A stretch of 20,990 bases of DNA from Chara braunii. Taxonomy: Eukaryota > Streptophyta > Charophyceae > Charales > Characeae. The position numbers were made by a program, and so were the translations under genes. Below the pieces are notes generated by a model. It ran no database searches and was not told the origin of the DNA. It was given only the letters and a program-made list of their open reading frames with translations. Below are positions 1 to 7,860 of the stretch, piece after piece (position 1 is the first letter of the stretch; each line of letters begins with the position of its first letter). The DNA lies in the NCBI GenBank assembly GCA_003427395.1, contig BFEA01000124.1:1414931-1435920 (forward strand), given 5' to 3'.

Positions 1-1000
1 TACCAACGCTGACCCAAACACTTCTCCTATGGAATGCCGCAAAGTTCGGCAAAACAAGTTTTAGACACCAGAAGATAGAAGTAGAGCGCACAGAAAACAT
101 CTAGCCCTCAGTACTCCAGACAGGACAGACCTTTCGGATGTGAAGGTTACAGATAGAATTCACACATGGCATATTGCCAGTTGGCAAGTACTTCGACTTA
201 ACAGAAGCAAAACGTTTTGAGGAGAGTACGGGTACACTAGGCAGCAGAATCGGCAAAAGACAGCAGGTAAAATTGCACAACCCGGGGACCACACACATAA
301 TGGAACTTATGAAACAATGAATTGTAGTCAGAAAGCGTTATTCAATCTGAATAGTACACCATCCACGAAAAGGATGAGAAGTGGACGTTCACAGTGACGC
401 AACACAAAATAATAGATTGCAGAACAGGAAACGTCATCCATCCACAACTTTGGAACAAGCTTTAAGACTTCCTTTTTGGGGCATGACCTGACCCCTTGGG
501 AGGAGGAGAGGAGCCTGAGGAGAGTTGATGGATTCGCGTCACCTGTTCGATTGTGACGAGAAAGGGTGGTTGTCCATCGCCTAGACAATTCATGAACACG
601 TCAAACGTTGTCCGAATTTTTTTGCTTAATTGAAAGACTTGATGAAACTGATGTTTGTCAAAAGTTTATCCAGACCAACCCTATAAGTGAGATACCTAAA
701 ACCTGACGTTGTTGACGTATGACGTCATTGGCATTCGATCGAAACTGCGGGAATCAGCGGTACGACTTGTCGTCCGCGGTTCCCGATAAGGCCGCAATGG
801 TGCGCGGTCATGGCAAGACTAAAGCTAGACCTAATCTACGTAAAATAATGTCGCGCGACTGCTAAGCTGCGCGATTCAGAGCCCAAAAAGGCTAAAAAGA
901 AGGATACGCCAGATATAGAGCCGCATCGCAGAGGAAATAATAAGAAGGGGTTTTATTTCCTGAACCAAAGGTTTTCTCCAGCGAAGAGGCAATGCTGTAT
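1..1000. other. No gene recognised
   Basis: No open frame here looks like a known protein, and the longest ones lack codon or motif support. The only local pattern is three TGACG motifs at 705-729, the last inside the 10-bp palindrome ATGACGTCAT (720-729). That resembles a bZIP/TGA binding site, but there is no gene next to it to regulate, so it is not called as a regulatory site. Confidence 0.5.
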
Positions 1001-1004
1001 CCGG

Positions 1005-1205
1005 AGCCTAAAAAGGCTAGCCGCGACGCCATCAGGGTGAGCCGCCCAATGAATGGGCGACAGCGTGAGTACGGCGGGACCAGGAGGTTGTCGTGCCGAC
1101 AGCGGCGCAGCTGACTTTGAAAAGGGAGGCTGACGAGACTTGCCTATGGTCAAGGCTGGGAAGCCTGCTGGGCTGCTACCCTTCATATAGAAAGGCAGCA
1201 GGCTT
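1005..1205. repeat. Short perfect inverted repeats (proximal hairpin group)
   Basis: Three perfect stems are visible. AGCCT/AGGCT is at 1005-1018 with a 4-base loop. CGCCCA/TGGGCG is at 1043-1059 with a 5-base loop. AAGCCTGCTG/CAGCAGGCTT is at 1161-1205, a 10-bp stem with a 25-base loop. They open a zone of dense hairpins that runs to about 3310. Function is unknown; they could be remnants of foldback elements or a structured RNA. Confidence 0.6.
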
Positions 1206-1223
1206 AGCTTCCATAAAAAGGAG

Positions 1224-1579
1224 TTAGCCCAATAGGTTACCGTGCCAAATTTCCACCCAGCAGATGTTGGGTTCGAGTCGGCGATAAGCAGTCTGGGCTA
1301 GCTCTTTTTCTTTTGGAGCTGTCGACTGCACCAGCATGAAGCGCGTCCATTCTCGTCCACGATATCATCAAATCTCACGGCCGGGAACGGCTGCGTGGCT
1401 GCAGCATGGCCCCTGCGCAAGGATGACACGCATAAATTAAGAAAACGGCCCAAAATTTCTTTGATTCCCCTAAGGGAATAGAACCTGGGTCTGTAAATCG
1501 GTTAGGCAGGGGGGAATGCCAGTCAGGCTGGCACAGTCTACAGTGGCCCAGTGGCCATTGGCTTATGTCAACGGCAGTC

Positions 1580-1640
<61 letters not shown>
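1224..1640 (+). mobile_element. Possible tRNA-headed SINE with poly(A) tail
   Basis: The head has an A-box-like TAGCCCAATAGG (from 1225) and, about 40 bases on, a B-box-like GGTTCGAGTC (from 1269), the usual layout of an internal Pol III promoter. The body runs to 1582 and ends in an uninterrupted run of 58 A. AAAAAGGAG occurs just before the head (1215-1223) and at the end of the tail (1636-1644), a possible 9-bp target-site duplication, though five of its bases are A and so uninformative. The T arm does not pair well, so this is not an intact tRNA gene. Only one copy is seen here, so SINE status rests on structure alone. Confidence 0.35.
1583..1640 (+). repeat. Poly(A) tract, 58 A
   Basis: This is an uninterrupted A homopolymer. 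It may be the tail of the SINE-like unit upstream or a retrocopy tail. Length in a draft assembly is unreliable. Open frames crossing it encode only poly-Lys or poly-Phe and are not genes. Confidence 0.9.
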
Positions 1641-1642
<2 letters not shown>

Positions 1643-1741
1643 AGAGATAAGTGTCTTTGGTGAAGCAACGACCACCACTCCAGAGGCTGCGCGAGGCAAA
1701 CAATGCCTCTGCTGTCGAAGAAAACAATCTCTTTAGACTGT

Positions 1742-1874
1742 GTGGGAGCATGATAGCTCCCACCTCATGGTGACACAAATTTTTGTAGCCGCGAGATCTA
1801 AGATCTTGCGGCTCATATCGCACACGCGAGAGAAAAATGAAAGAAAAGGGAGCATGAGAGAGAGGACATGCTCC
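1742..1874. repeat. Three successive hairpins
   Basis: GTGGGAGC/GCTCCCAC (1742-1763) is a perfect 8-bp stem with a 6-base loop. GCCGCGAGATCT/AGATCTTGCGGC (1788-1812) matches at 11 of 12 positions with a 1-base centre. GGAGCATG/CATGCTCC (1849-1874) is a perfect 8-bp stem. Three such stems in 130 bases is well above chance expectation. Confidence 0.65.
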
Positions 1875-1910
1875 TCCCGACCTGCCAGCTGCCTCCCCGT
1901 TGTCAGTGGG

Positions 1911-2013
1911 GTAAGAAGAAAAAGAAAAGAAAAGAAAAGAAGAAAAAGAAAAGAAAAGAAAAGAAGAAAAAGAAAAGAAAAGAAAAGAAGAAAAAGAAAA
2001 GAAAAAGAAAACG
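1911..2013 (+). repeat. Polypurine (AAAAG/AAG)n tandem repeat
   Basis: About 100 bases contain only A and G apart from the edges. A roughly 24-base higher-order unit built from AAG and AAAAG recurs three to four times. It produces long Lys/Arg-rich open frames on the plus strand and Phe-rich ones on the minus strand, which are shadows rather than genes. Homopurine mirror repeats of this kind can form triplex DNA. Confidence 0.85.
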
Positions 2014-2230
2014 AAAAACGGGATCTGAGTTTTTTTTTGAAAAGTTGTATTTTTCGGTTTGCGCCACTATTTTTTTGGTGGCGTGAAACAATTTTGTTGG
2101 CCTTGAATTTTTGAGAGAAGGTTAACCGACCCCCAATTTTTCAGGTTAATTTATAAGAAAACCATAAAGCCATTTCGACCAAACTCCACACCAATGTATA
2201 GAGTGCACTTCTTACTAACATATTTAAATT

Positions 2231-2251
2231 AAAAAAAAAAAAAAAAAAAAA
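2231..2251 (+). repeat. Poly(A) tract, 21 A
   Basis: A short A homopolymer in AT-rich sequence. No element boundary can be assigned to it. Confidence 0.8.
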
Positions 2252-2530
2252 CATAAAATAGCAACCCAAATGTGCATTTTCAGGCAATTTTGGCATGAAA
2301 CACGTCATCAAAATTTCAGGATTTTCAGGCCTCCCAACAGCACAAATTCTAATAATCCAATAATACCAAATTTGGCAGACAACAACCTTAAACCAAAACA
2401 AAAACAGGCAAAAAAACAAAAAACAAAAAAATCAAAAATTTGACCCCAAACCCTAATTTCAGTTTTGGTCTCATTAATCAGGAGCTGAAAATAGAGGCCC
2501 CCGTTAACCATTTGTGAAATTCATCAAACT

Positions 2531-2646
2531 CGGGGTACTTTTTGCACCCCGTTCTGAGCCTGTCGGGATTTGAATTCGTGAATTTTCACGAGTTCTTTCC
2601 ATACCCCTCCCAACCTGACAACTGTCCTCCCCCTTTTCAAGGGAGG
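2531..2646. repeat. Hairpin group (three stems)
   Basis: CGGGGT/ACCCCG is at 2531-2551. GAATTCGTGAA/TTCACGAGTTC is at 2572-2595, 10 of 11 paired with a 2-base centre. CCTCCC/GGGAGG is at 2626-2646. These continue the hairpin-dense zone. Confidence 0.55.
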
Positions 2647-2782
2647 GAAGCAGAGGGAAGGACTAGGCTGTTGACAGATAACTTCATGCTCCTAATTCAA
2701 ATCATGGCCAGAAGCATTGCGGTTGAGGTGGTTGGGGTTTTTCTTTTATTTTTTATTTTTATTTTTTTTTTCTTTATTTTGT

Positions 2783-2802
2783 GTGAGGACACTTGTCCTC
2801 AC
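2783..2802. repeat. 9-bp perfect palindrome with 2-base centre
   Basis: GTGAGGACA and TGTCCTCAC are separated by CT, giving a tight foldback. It is preceded by a T-rich tract at about 2738-2780. It is not followed by a U-run on the same strand, so it is not called a terminator. Confidence 0.65.
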
Positions 2803-2877
2803 GTGGTGCTACCTCTGGCAGGGGCAACTGTCAGGCTCGTGTTTTTTAAGGGAGCCTGGAAATTGACGGGCCACTAA

Positions 2878-2975
2878 GGAAAAGGCTAGGTACAGCCTTT
2901 TCCCCGATGTATCTGCCCTGGGAAAAGGGTCCAGATACATCAAACTGTAAGGGGTTGTATCTCTCCAACCCCTTA
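2878..2975. repeat. Three adjacent perfect 10-bp hairpins
   Basis: GGAAAAGGCT/AGCCTTTTCC (2878-2903, loop 6), GATGTATCTG/CAGATACATC (2906-2941, whose loop contains a further CCCT/AGGG pairing) and TAAGGGGTTG/CAACCCCTTA (2948-2975, loop 8) follow each other with 2 to 6 bases between them. A perfect 10-bp stem with a short loop is expected far less than once per kb by chance, so three in 98 bases is a real structure. No homologous structured RNA is recognised. Confidence 0.75.
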
Positions 2976-3050
2976 TCAAAAAAATAAAAGAAAAAAGGTT
3001 TTGGAAATGGCAGGAACCCAGCAATCTCATGAGATTCCAAGATAGCTGGG

Positions 3051-3079
3051 AAAAAGAAAAAGAAAAAGAAAAAGAAAAT
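3051..3079 (+). repeat. (GAAAAA)n microsatellite
   Basis: About four copies of AAAAAG follow a CCAGC/GCTGG foldback (about 3018-3049) that encloses the 14-base palindrome AATCTCATGAGATT. Confidence 0.7.
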
Positions 3080-3232
3080 AGGGCAGTTAAAGAAATTGCC
3101 CCACACTAAGGCTGTGGCTGTGGTGCGGCCACAGTCAACCCTGGATCCTGGCAGATCAAGGGCTTACAGTGAGCCCGTGATTTTGCCTGGGGGCTGGGGT
3201 GACGACCAACCCTCCTCAGCCAATATAAAACA

Positions 3233-3301
3233 GGCAGCTGCCCCCCAGCTGCCACACAAAGCACTCGTGATGCTAGTGTGTGACGAGCACACTTGAGTGC
3301 T
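3233..3301. repeat. Hairpins GGCAGCTG/CAGCTGCC and AGCACTC/GAGTGCT
   Basis: The first (3233-3253) is a perfect 8-bp stem with a 5-C loop. The second (3260-3301) is a 7-bp stem enclosing a smaller GTGTG/CACAC pairing. This is the distal end of the hairpin-rich zone. Confidence 0.55.
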
Positions 3302-3533
3302 GTTGGCTGCTGGAGCTGCTGCCTGAGGCAACGTGAGGAGACGCTGGAGGTCTGCAGAGGAGCACAAGAAGAATAACTAGGCAGCCATAGCCAAGGCAGG
3401 GAGCACTCTGCTCCCCTCCCCTCTGGCTGGTGCTGGTCCCACGGGACAGACTCAGTGATGCTGCGGGACTACAGCAGTGCGGCATAGTGAAATTTGGGTC
3501 TGGGATCAAAATTTACTAATTTTGGCCTGTTGT

Positions 3534-4180
3534 TTTTCACTGCGGTAGTACAGGAGTGTTGCTGAAATTATGAGGCGGCAACGCGGCTTTTACGGGAGCG
3601 GTACGGAAGTGCTGCCGAAATTTTGCGGCGGCAACGCGGCTTTTTACGGCAGCGTTATGGAAATGCTGTCGAAATCCTGCGGCGGCGACGCAGGCTTTTA
3701 CGGCGGTGGTACGGAAGTGCTGCCGAACTTTTGCGGTGGTGACGCAGGTTTTTACGGCGATGGTACGGAGGTGTTGTCGAACCTTTGCGGCGGCGACACA
3801 AGTTTTTACGGCGGTGGTACGGAAGTGTTGCCGAAATTCTGCGGCGGCGACGCGGGTTTTTACAACGGTGGTATGAAAGTGCTGCCAAAATTCTACGGCG
3901 GCGACACGGTTTTTAACGGCGGTAGTGCGGAAGCGCTACCGGATTTTTGCGGCGGCGACTCTGGTTTTACGGCGGTGGTGCGGAAGTGCTGCCGGATTTT
4001 TGCGGCAGCAACTCCAGTTTTAACGGCGGTAGTGCGGAAGCGCTGCTGGATTTCTGCGGTGGCGGTTCTGCTTTTTCTTACGGTGGTGCGAAAGCGCCGC
4101 CTGATTTTTTCGCAGCAGTATCGGATTTTTGCAGCGACGACACTATTTTCACGACGGTAACGACAATATTTTTGCAATGA
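3534..4180 (+). repeat. 54-bp minisatellite, about 10-11 diverged units
   Basis: The unit carries recurring blocks TTTTTACGGCGG, GGTACGGAAGTGCTGCCG and TTTTGCGGCGGCGAC. Seven to eight units are clean 54-mers, and later units vary by a base or a few bases. The array is GC-rich and CpG-rich against AT-rich surroundings. A degenerate trailing segment (GGCGGTAACGAGAAAACGC near 4271) suggests older units beyond the called end. Confidence 0.9.
3570..4160 (+). CDS. Hypothetical Gly-rich 18-residue repeat protein (doubtful)
   Basis: An ATG-initiated frame of 196 codons runs through the minisatellite. Because the unit is 54 bp, each copy translates to an 18-residue repeat of the form GFYGGGTEVLPKFCGGDA, kept for about seven units. 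One base is then lost near 3962-3968, and the same repeat continues in the next frame to 4180. The frame holds a recurring Cys before a Gly-Gly-Asp motif. No signal peptide or known domain is seen. Against a real gene: minus-strand frames through the same array are also long and open, so openness is not diagnostic, and no splice or promoter signal was identified. It could be a fossil repeat protein or simply a GC-rich satellite lacking stops. Confidence 0.2.
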   Translation: MRRQRGFYGSGTEVLPKFCGGNAAFYGSVMEMLSKSCGGDAGFYGGGTEVLPNFCGGDAGFYGDGTEVLSNLCGGDTSFYGGGTEVLPKFCGGDAGFYNGGMKVLPKFYGGDTVFNGGSAEALPDFCGGDSGFTAVVRKCCRIFAAATPVLTAVVRKRCWISAVAVLLFLTVVRKRRLIFSQQYRIFAATTLFSRR

Positions 4181-4199
4181 GTGGAGGTGGGACGTTGAC

Positions 4200-4995
4200 A
4201 TAGAGGAGGTGCATCAAAGAGATGTTTCATTTTGAAGTGGCGTGAGCGTGACGCCGTGCTTTGGAGCCAAGTGGCGGTAACGAGAAAACGCTGCCAAATT
4301 ATTGGAAAATGATTGATGTTGAGAAGGTACTATGGCAAGTGGTCGTCACAAGGGAATGGTGTCGATCACTTTGCTGACGACTGAGTGCGACGACCTTCTC
4401 GTCAAAAGGGCGTAATTCTATACGGTTTTCTTGAGTGTGTCGTTCAACTTCACTCAAGGTCAGTTGAATGACTCGGACTTCCTTTCACGCCTGTGTGGAC
4501 CCGAACTTTGCTTGACCCTGTTCGTTTTGAATATTCAAAAGAAAAGGTAGAGGAAAGTTGTGCAAGTCATGCATGTGAATGAAAAAGTCTGACTCGAGTA
4601 TGGGATTGTACTTTTTTCTTTCGAACGTGTTTCCTTTGCCGTCTGTGCAGGTAGGTAGAGGGATGCTTACAAAGGAGATTGATTATGCCTATTTGAGATG
4701 AAGGAATGAATTGTCTTCTTTCTACCTTTTACCTGTCTGCTTGTCAAAAAGAACTTGTTGTTTTGGAAAAATGTTATTCAACGAGTGTTGTAGAATGAAT
4801 TCTATTGAAATAAAGCAGATAAGGTCAAACGGATTTAGCTTTTTCCAAGGATTGACGCATTTTATCCCGAACGACCTTATCTACCTATACCTGTCTAAAT
4901 GATTCTCATTTTCTTTATCTCTTCTGATTTATTTTTTGTCTAAGTTACCCCGGGACTTAGGAGAAATAAAAAAATATATATATCTGAAAGCTACT
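4200..4995. other. No feature recognised
   Basis: Ordinary AT-leaning sequence with short open frames only. No repeats, RNA genes or motifs could be supported, apart from a short (AT)n at about 4974-4983. Confidence 0.5.
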
Positions 4996-5020
4996 TGCGG
5001 TGGACGCATCCACTATCTCT

Positions 5021-5284
5021 ATGAAACATCTGGGGCGGGGGTTCGTTGCTTTCAGAGCCGACCCTGTTATCGACCCAGAGTGGACCGTTCTACGGGTGGT
5101 ACTTGCGGATTCGGTGGAGACGGTCCGACTTCTGAAATCCGAGTCTGGTGCTCGGACGAGGAGGAGAAGTACCCCAGACCACTTCCTAGAGGAAGAGGCA
5201 TGTATCACGTCAAGCAATGCCCCTGATCAAGAATCATGCGCAAGCGGTTTGTCATCCAAAAATATTGGAAACGGACGAAGATAG
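5021..5284 (+). CDS. Unrecognised exon-like open frame
   Basis: From the first ATG (5021) the frame runs 87 codons to a TAG that directly abuts GTATGT (5285-5290), a good match to a eukaryotic 5' splice site. The peptide is mixed and polar, with an acidic/basic C-terminal part. The region is more GC-rich than its flanks. Two other frames, one on each strand, are also open over the same interval, so coding status is ambiguous. No domain is recognised. It could be a fragment of a host exon or of an old element. Confidence 0.15.
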   Translation: MKHLGRGFVAFRADPVIDPEWTVLRVVLADSVETVRLLKSESGARTRRRSTPDHFLEEEACITSSNAPDQESCASGLSSKNIGNGRR

Positions 5285-5299
5285 GTATGTGTGTCGAAT

Positions 5300-5860
5300 C
5301 TTGGATCGGCGATAGGATGAAATGAATGACTTTGGTAATGCATCTCATCAAGTAGCAAAAAGAGGTTGTCCAACTACCATGTTGGCAACATCAATGTTAT
5401 TTTCGATTAGCCAACTTTTGGTTGGCAGTTGTTTTGATTGTTTTGTGGTATTCGACCTGAGGCGGCCGGATAGTTTTTTATCTTGTGTTATTGGATGTAT
5501 GAGACGATGATTCGTATTTTTTCTTCAGTTATCTTTTCATACTTGGAATATTTATTCGTGTCGGCTACGGTCGATTCCTTTTGATATAATTATATGTATG
5601 GTTGTCGTAACTTTCGTTTGACTTTATGTTTAAAGGACTAGGAATAATAAAGGGTTTCACGCTTGGTTGAGACAGTTCTAGTCGACCGACGTCCGCTTCG
5701 TACTTAGGAGATAAGCGCCCTGGGGGACGGACGGCGTTAGGTACACGTGGCGTTAACCAAGCGACTCCTAAACTGCAGTGAGACGAGCAAACGCCTTCGG
5801 TTGCCCTACCTCTGCGATTGCATCTAAAAGCTTTCGCATGTGGGTCAGTAGCTCGGTAGG
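5300..5860. other. No feature recognised
   Basis: No supported gene or repeat. Base composition changes at about 5650 from AT-rich to a CpG-rich segment that continues to about 6440. Confidence 0.4.
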
Positions 5861-5861
5861 G

Positions 5862-5907
5862 ATAAGCCCCTAAGGGTGGTGACAGCCCCTTAGGGAGGCA
5901 AGCTTAT
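5862..5907. repeat. Two-level inverted repeat (cruciform-like)
   Basis: An inner perfect 9-bp stem CCCTAAGGG/CCCTTAGGG (5868-5876 with 5887-5895) lies inside an outer 6-bp stem ATAAGC/GCTTAT (5862-5867 with 5902-5907). No adjacent gene explains it. Confidence 0.6.
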
Positions 5908-6061
5908 GCCCCGCGGGAACGTGTCCTGTCGTAGGGGACCACGGGATGTATAGGTGGCGCACCCGGCTAGAGAGACGAAGGAGCGATGCAACCTCGTCCG
6001 TCTCGGCCACTCGCGGAATGTTATACGTCGTTCCCGAGTTGTCTCTTGACTTAATGTTTTA

Positions 6062-6190
6062 GTTTAAACTCCTGCGTGACATAGCCAGGAGCGCCCTCGC
6101 TCGCGCGAGGGCCGATGCGCTCGACAACGAATATTTGAAAGAAGAAGAAGAAGAAGAGGACGAAGAAAAACTTACCAGGAGGCGGCGATG
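6062..6190 (+). CDS. Exon-like open frame ending in Glu-rich tract (doubtful)
   Basis: After a plausible 3' splice site (TTTTAG at 6056-6061, with a possible branch sequence just upstream) a frame encodes an Ala/Arg-rich amphipathic stretch. An acidic run with six consecutive Glu follows, then a basic end and a stop at 6188-6190. The GAA repeat at 6139-6158 produces the Glu run. On the opposite strand CTGGTAAGT (around 6170-6178) is a strong 5' splice donor match, so a minus-strand exon is an equally good reading. No family is recognised and neither strand is proven. Confidence 0.15.
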
Positions 6191-6391
6191 AACGTGGGTC
6201 TGAAGCGCTGCAGAGGTGATGGTATGAGGGTCGTGGAGGGGGCGTTGCACGCGCGAACACGCAACATAACGACAACGCTGGTTGATGCTGTCATAGGCGG
6301 CAACGGGAGGGATGCAAGAGCGGGGACCGTTATCTCGCGGGAGCGGCACTGTAGTCTTCAAAAAAAGGTCTGTACATATTGTGCGCAGGGC

Positions 6392-6434
6392 CCGGATGTT
6401 TCGAAATCCGGTTACCCGGCCAGGTGAACCGGAT
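6392..6434. repeat. Overlapping palindromes sharing ATCCGG
   Basis: CCGGAT/ATCCGG (6392-6411) and ATCCGGTT/AACCGGAT (6406-6434) share one arm. The second loop contains ACC/GGT, extending the stem. The overlap means either hairpin can form but not both. The structure sits just outside hAT-like copy A. Confidence 0.55.
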
Positions 6435-6438
6435 TAAT

Positions 6439-6980
6439 CAGGGATTGCCGGATATCTTGATGTGCCGCTTAGAATAATGAAAATAATAAAAAAATAAAGC
6501 GAGAATGAAACTAATAATTGTTGAGTGGGCGAACACGTTTTTGACACCGCCATCTTTGTTTTTTTTTTTTGGGGGGGGGCTTTGACTAATGCCATGAAAA
6601 TTTATATATGTGTATCTTATATAATAAAAAACCTACAAATAAGGTTTGAAAACATAACAATTTTTTTCATGCCCATAAATAAAGAAAAAACAAAAAGTGT
6701 AAAGAAAAAAAAAACAAATCAGTGAGTGGGCAAGCAAGTTTTCATACCACCATCTTTGCCGATTTTTCATTATGTTTTGGCTTAACAAAGGGCCTTCAAA
6801 ATGAAGGGGAAGATACCTTACATTACAAAGATCTCGCAGAAAAAAATATTTAAAAAAAACGAATAATATTTCGGTGCAAAAATATTTTTTTTGTGGGGTC
6901 CGAACCCCTTCGGGGACCCGAACACCCAAATGTTCGGGGGTCAGCTTAGGGACCACCGTACGTTCAGTCTAGCAACCCTG
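6439..6980 (-). mobile_element. hAT-like non-autonomous element, copy A (internally shortened)
   Basis: This is an inverted copy of the family best seen at 6998-7742. Its right end reads GCAACCCTG, the complement of the 5' terminus CAGGGTTGC. Its left end CAGGGATTGCCGG resembles the family's other terminus. It contains both internal ATGG/CCATCTTTG blocks about 200 bases apart (near 6555 and 6757) but lacks most of the GC-rich distal subterminal part. The 8 bases on the two sides (ggattaat and atatatat) do not match, so it may be a recombinant or rearranged copy. No transposase is encoded. Confidence 0.6.
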
Positions 6981-6997
6981 ATATATATATATATATA
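6981..6997. repeat. (AT)n spacer between two head-to-head hAT-like copies
   Basis: Seventeen bases of alternating AT separate copy A from copy B. The last 8 (tatatata, 6990-6997) match the 8 bases after copy B (7743-7750) and so can be its target-site duplication. In a TA repeat that match is weak evidence. Confidence 0.6.
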
Positions 6998-7742
6998 TAG
7001 GGTCACCAGGCCGTAGGTACGGAGGTCCCCGGGCAGACCTCCGTACGTACGGGCGTTCGGGGTCCGTACCCGACAGCGTTCGGCCCCCGCCAAAAATTAT
7101 TTCGGGGCCTAATTTTTTTTTCTTGTTTCTGAATTTTTTTTCTGTGAGTTCTCTATGACGTGAGGTACATGCCTATACATTTTCAAGTCATTTGGCTCAG
7201 CCAAATAAGAATTAAAAATCGCCAAAGATGGCGGAGTCAAAATGTGCTCGCCCACTTTTATATTTCACTTTTTACTTTTTGTTTTCACTTGAGTTCAGGG
7301 TCTAAACAATTTTATTATTTTTTGAATCGTTTTTAGTGGGTTTTGCATTATGTGAAGTACACATCTGTAAGTTTTAAGGGCATTTATCTATGCAAAAAAA
7401 AAAAAAAAAATTGCCAAAGATGGCGGTGTCGAAAACGTGTTCACGCACTCACCACATTTAATTTATTTACTTATTGTTTTTATTTTTATTACTAGTATTT
7501 GTTTTTCGTATTTTATTTTTATTTTAAATTTGGAAAGGAATTTGGATGTAATGCTCAGACAAATGTTGTTTAATTTATTTTTCTTCATAACATATCTTTT
7601 TTTCAGATTGTTTTGATTTTTTTTGTTTTTTTTTGTTTTGGTTCGCGTTCGGCCCGAACGGCCGAACGCATCCCCAAGGGGTCCCATACGTTCGGGCATT
7701 CGGGTTCGGGCGTTCGGCCCATCCCGAACGCCGGTTACCCTA
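6998..7742 (+). mobile_element. hAT-like non-autonomous element, copy B
   Basis: The termini are TAGGGTCACC at the left and GGTTACCCTA at the right, short inverted repeats of the C/TAGGG type typical of hAT transposons such as Ac. It is flanked by tatatata on both sides. Just inside the left end a foldback pairs TACGGAGG with CCTCCGTA, and both ends are rich in GTTCGG/CGAACG, plausible subterminal transposase sites. The interior holds two related blocks of about 190 bp, each with GCCAAAGATGGCGG followed by GTC (7222 and 7413). There is no coding capacity: length and composition fit a MITE or deletion derivative mobilised in trans. Confidence 0.7.
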
Positions 7743-7860
7743 TATATATATAGGCGGCCATGCTGTGCCTCTAGTGCCAGCGGCGTGTCTGGAGTGTATT
7801 TTTTGGCTGTGACAGACCTTTCTTTGTTTCGTGGATGTTTTGCTGGCTTGTGATGGGGAG

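Noticed and set aside
720-729. Palindrome ATGACGTCAT as a bZIP/TGA regulatory site
   Set aside because: A 10-bp palindrome can occur by chance, and no gene or promoter is recognisable nearby.
1375-1823. Open frames through the poly(A) run encoding poly-Phe or poly-Lys
   Set aside because: Homopolymer translation only.
1740-2114. Long Lys/Arg-rich open frame on the plus strand
   Set aside because: It is produced by the (AAAAG/AAG)n tract; no motif or codon support outside the repeat.
3655-4201. Minus-strand Arg-rich open frames across the 54-bp minisatellite
   Set aside because: They are shadows of the tandem repeat, with no independent support.
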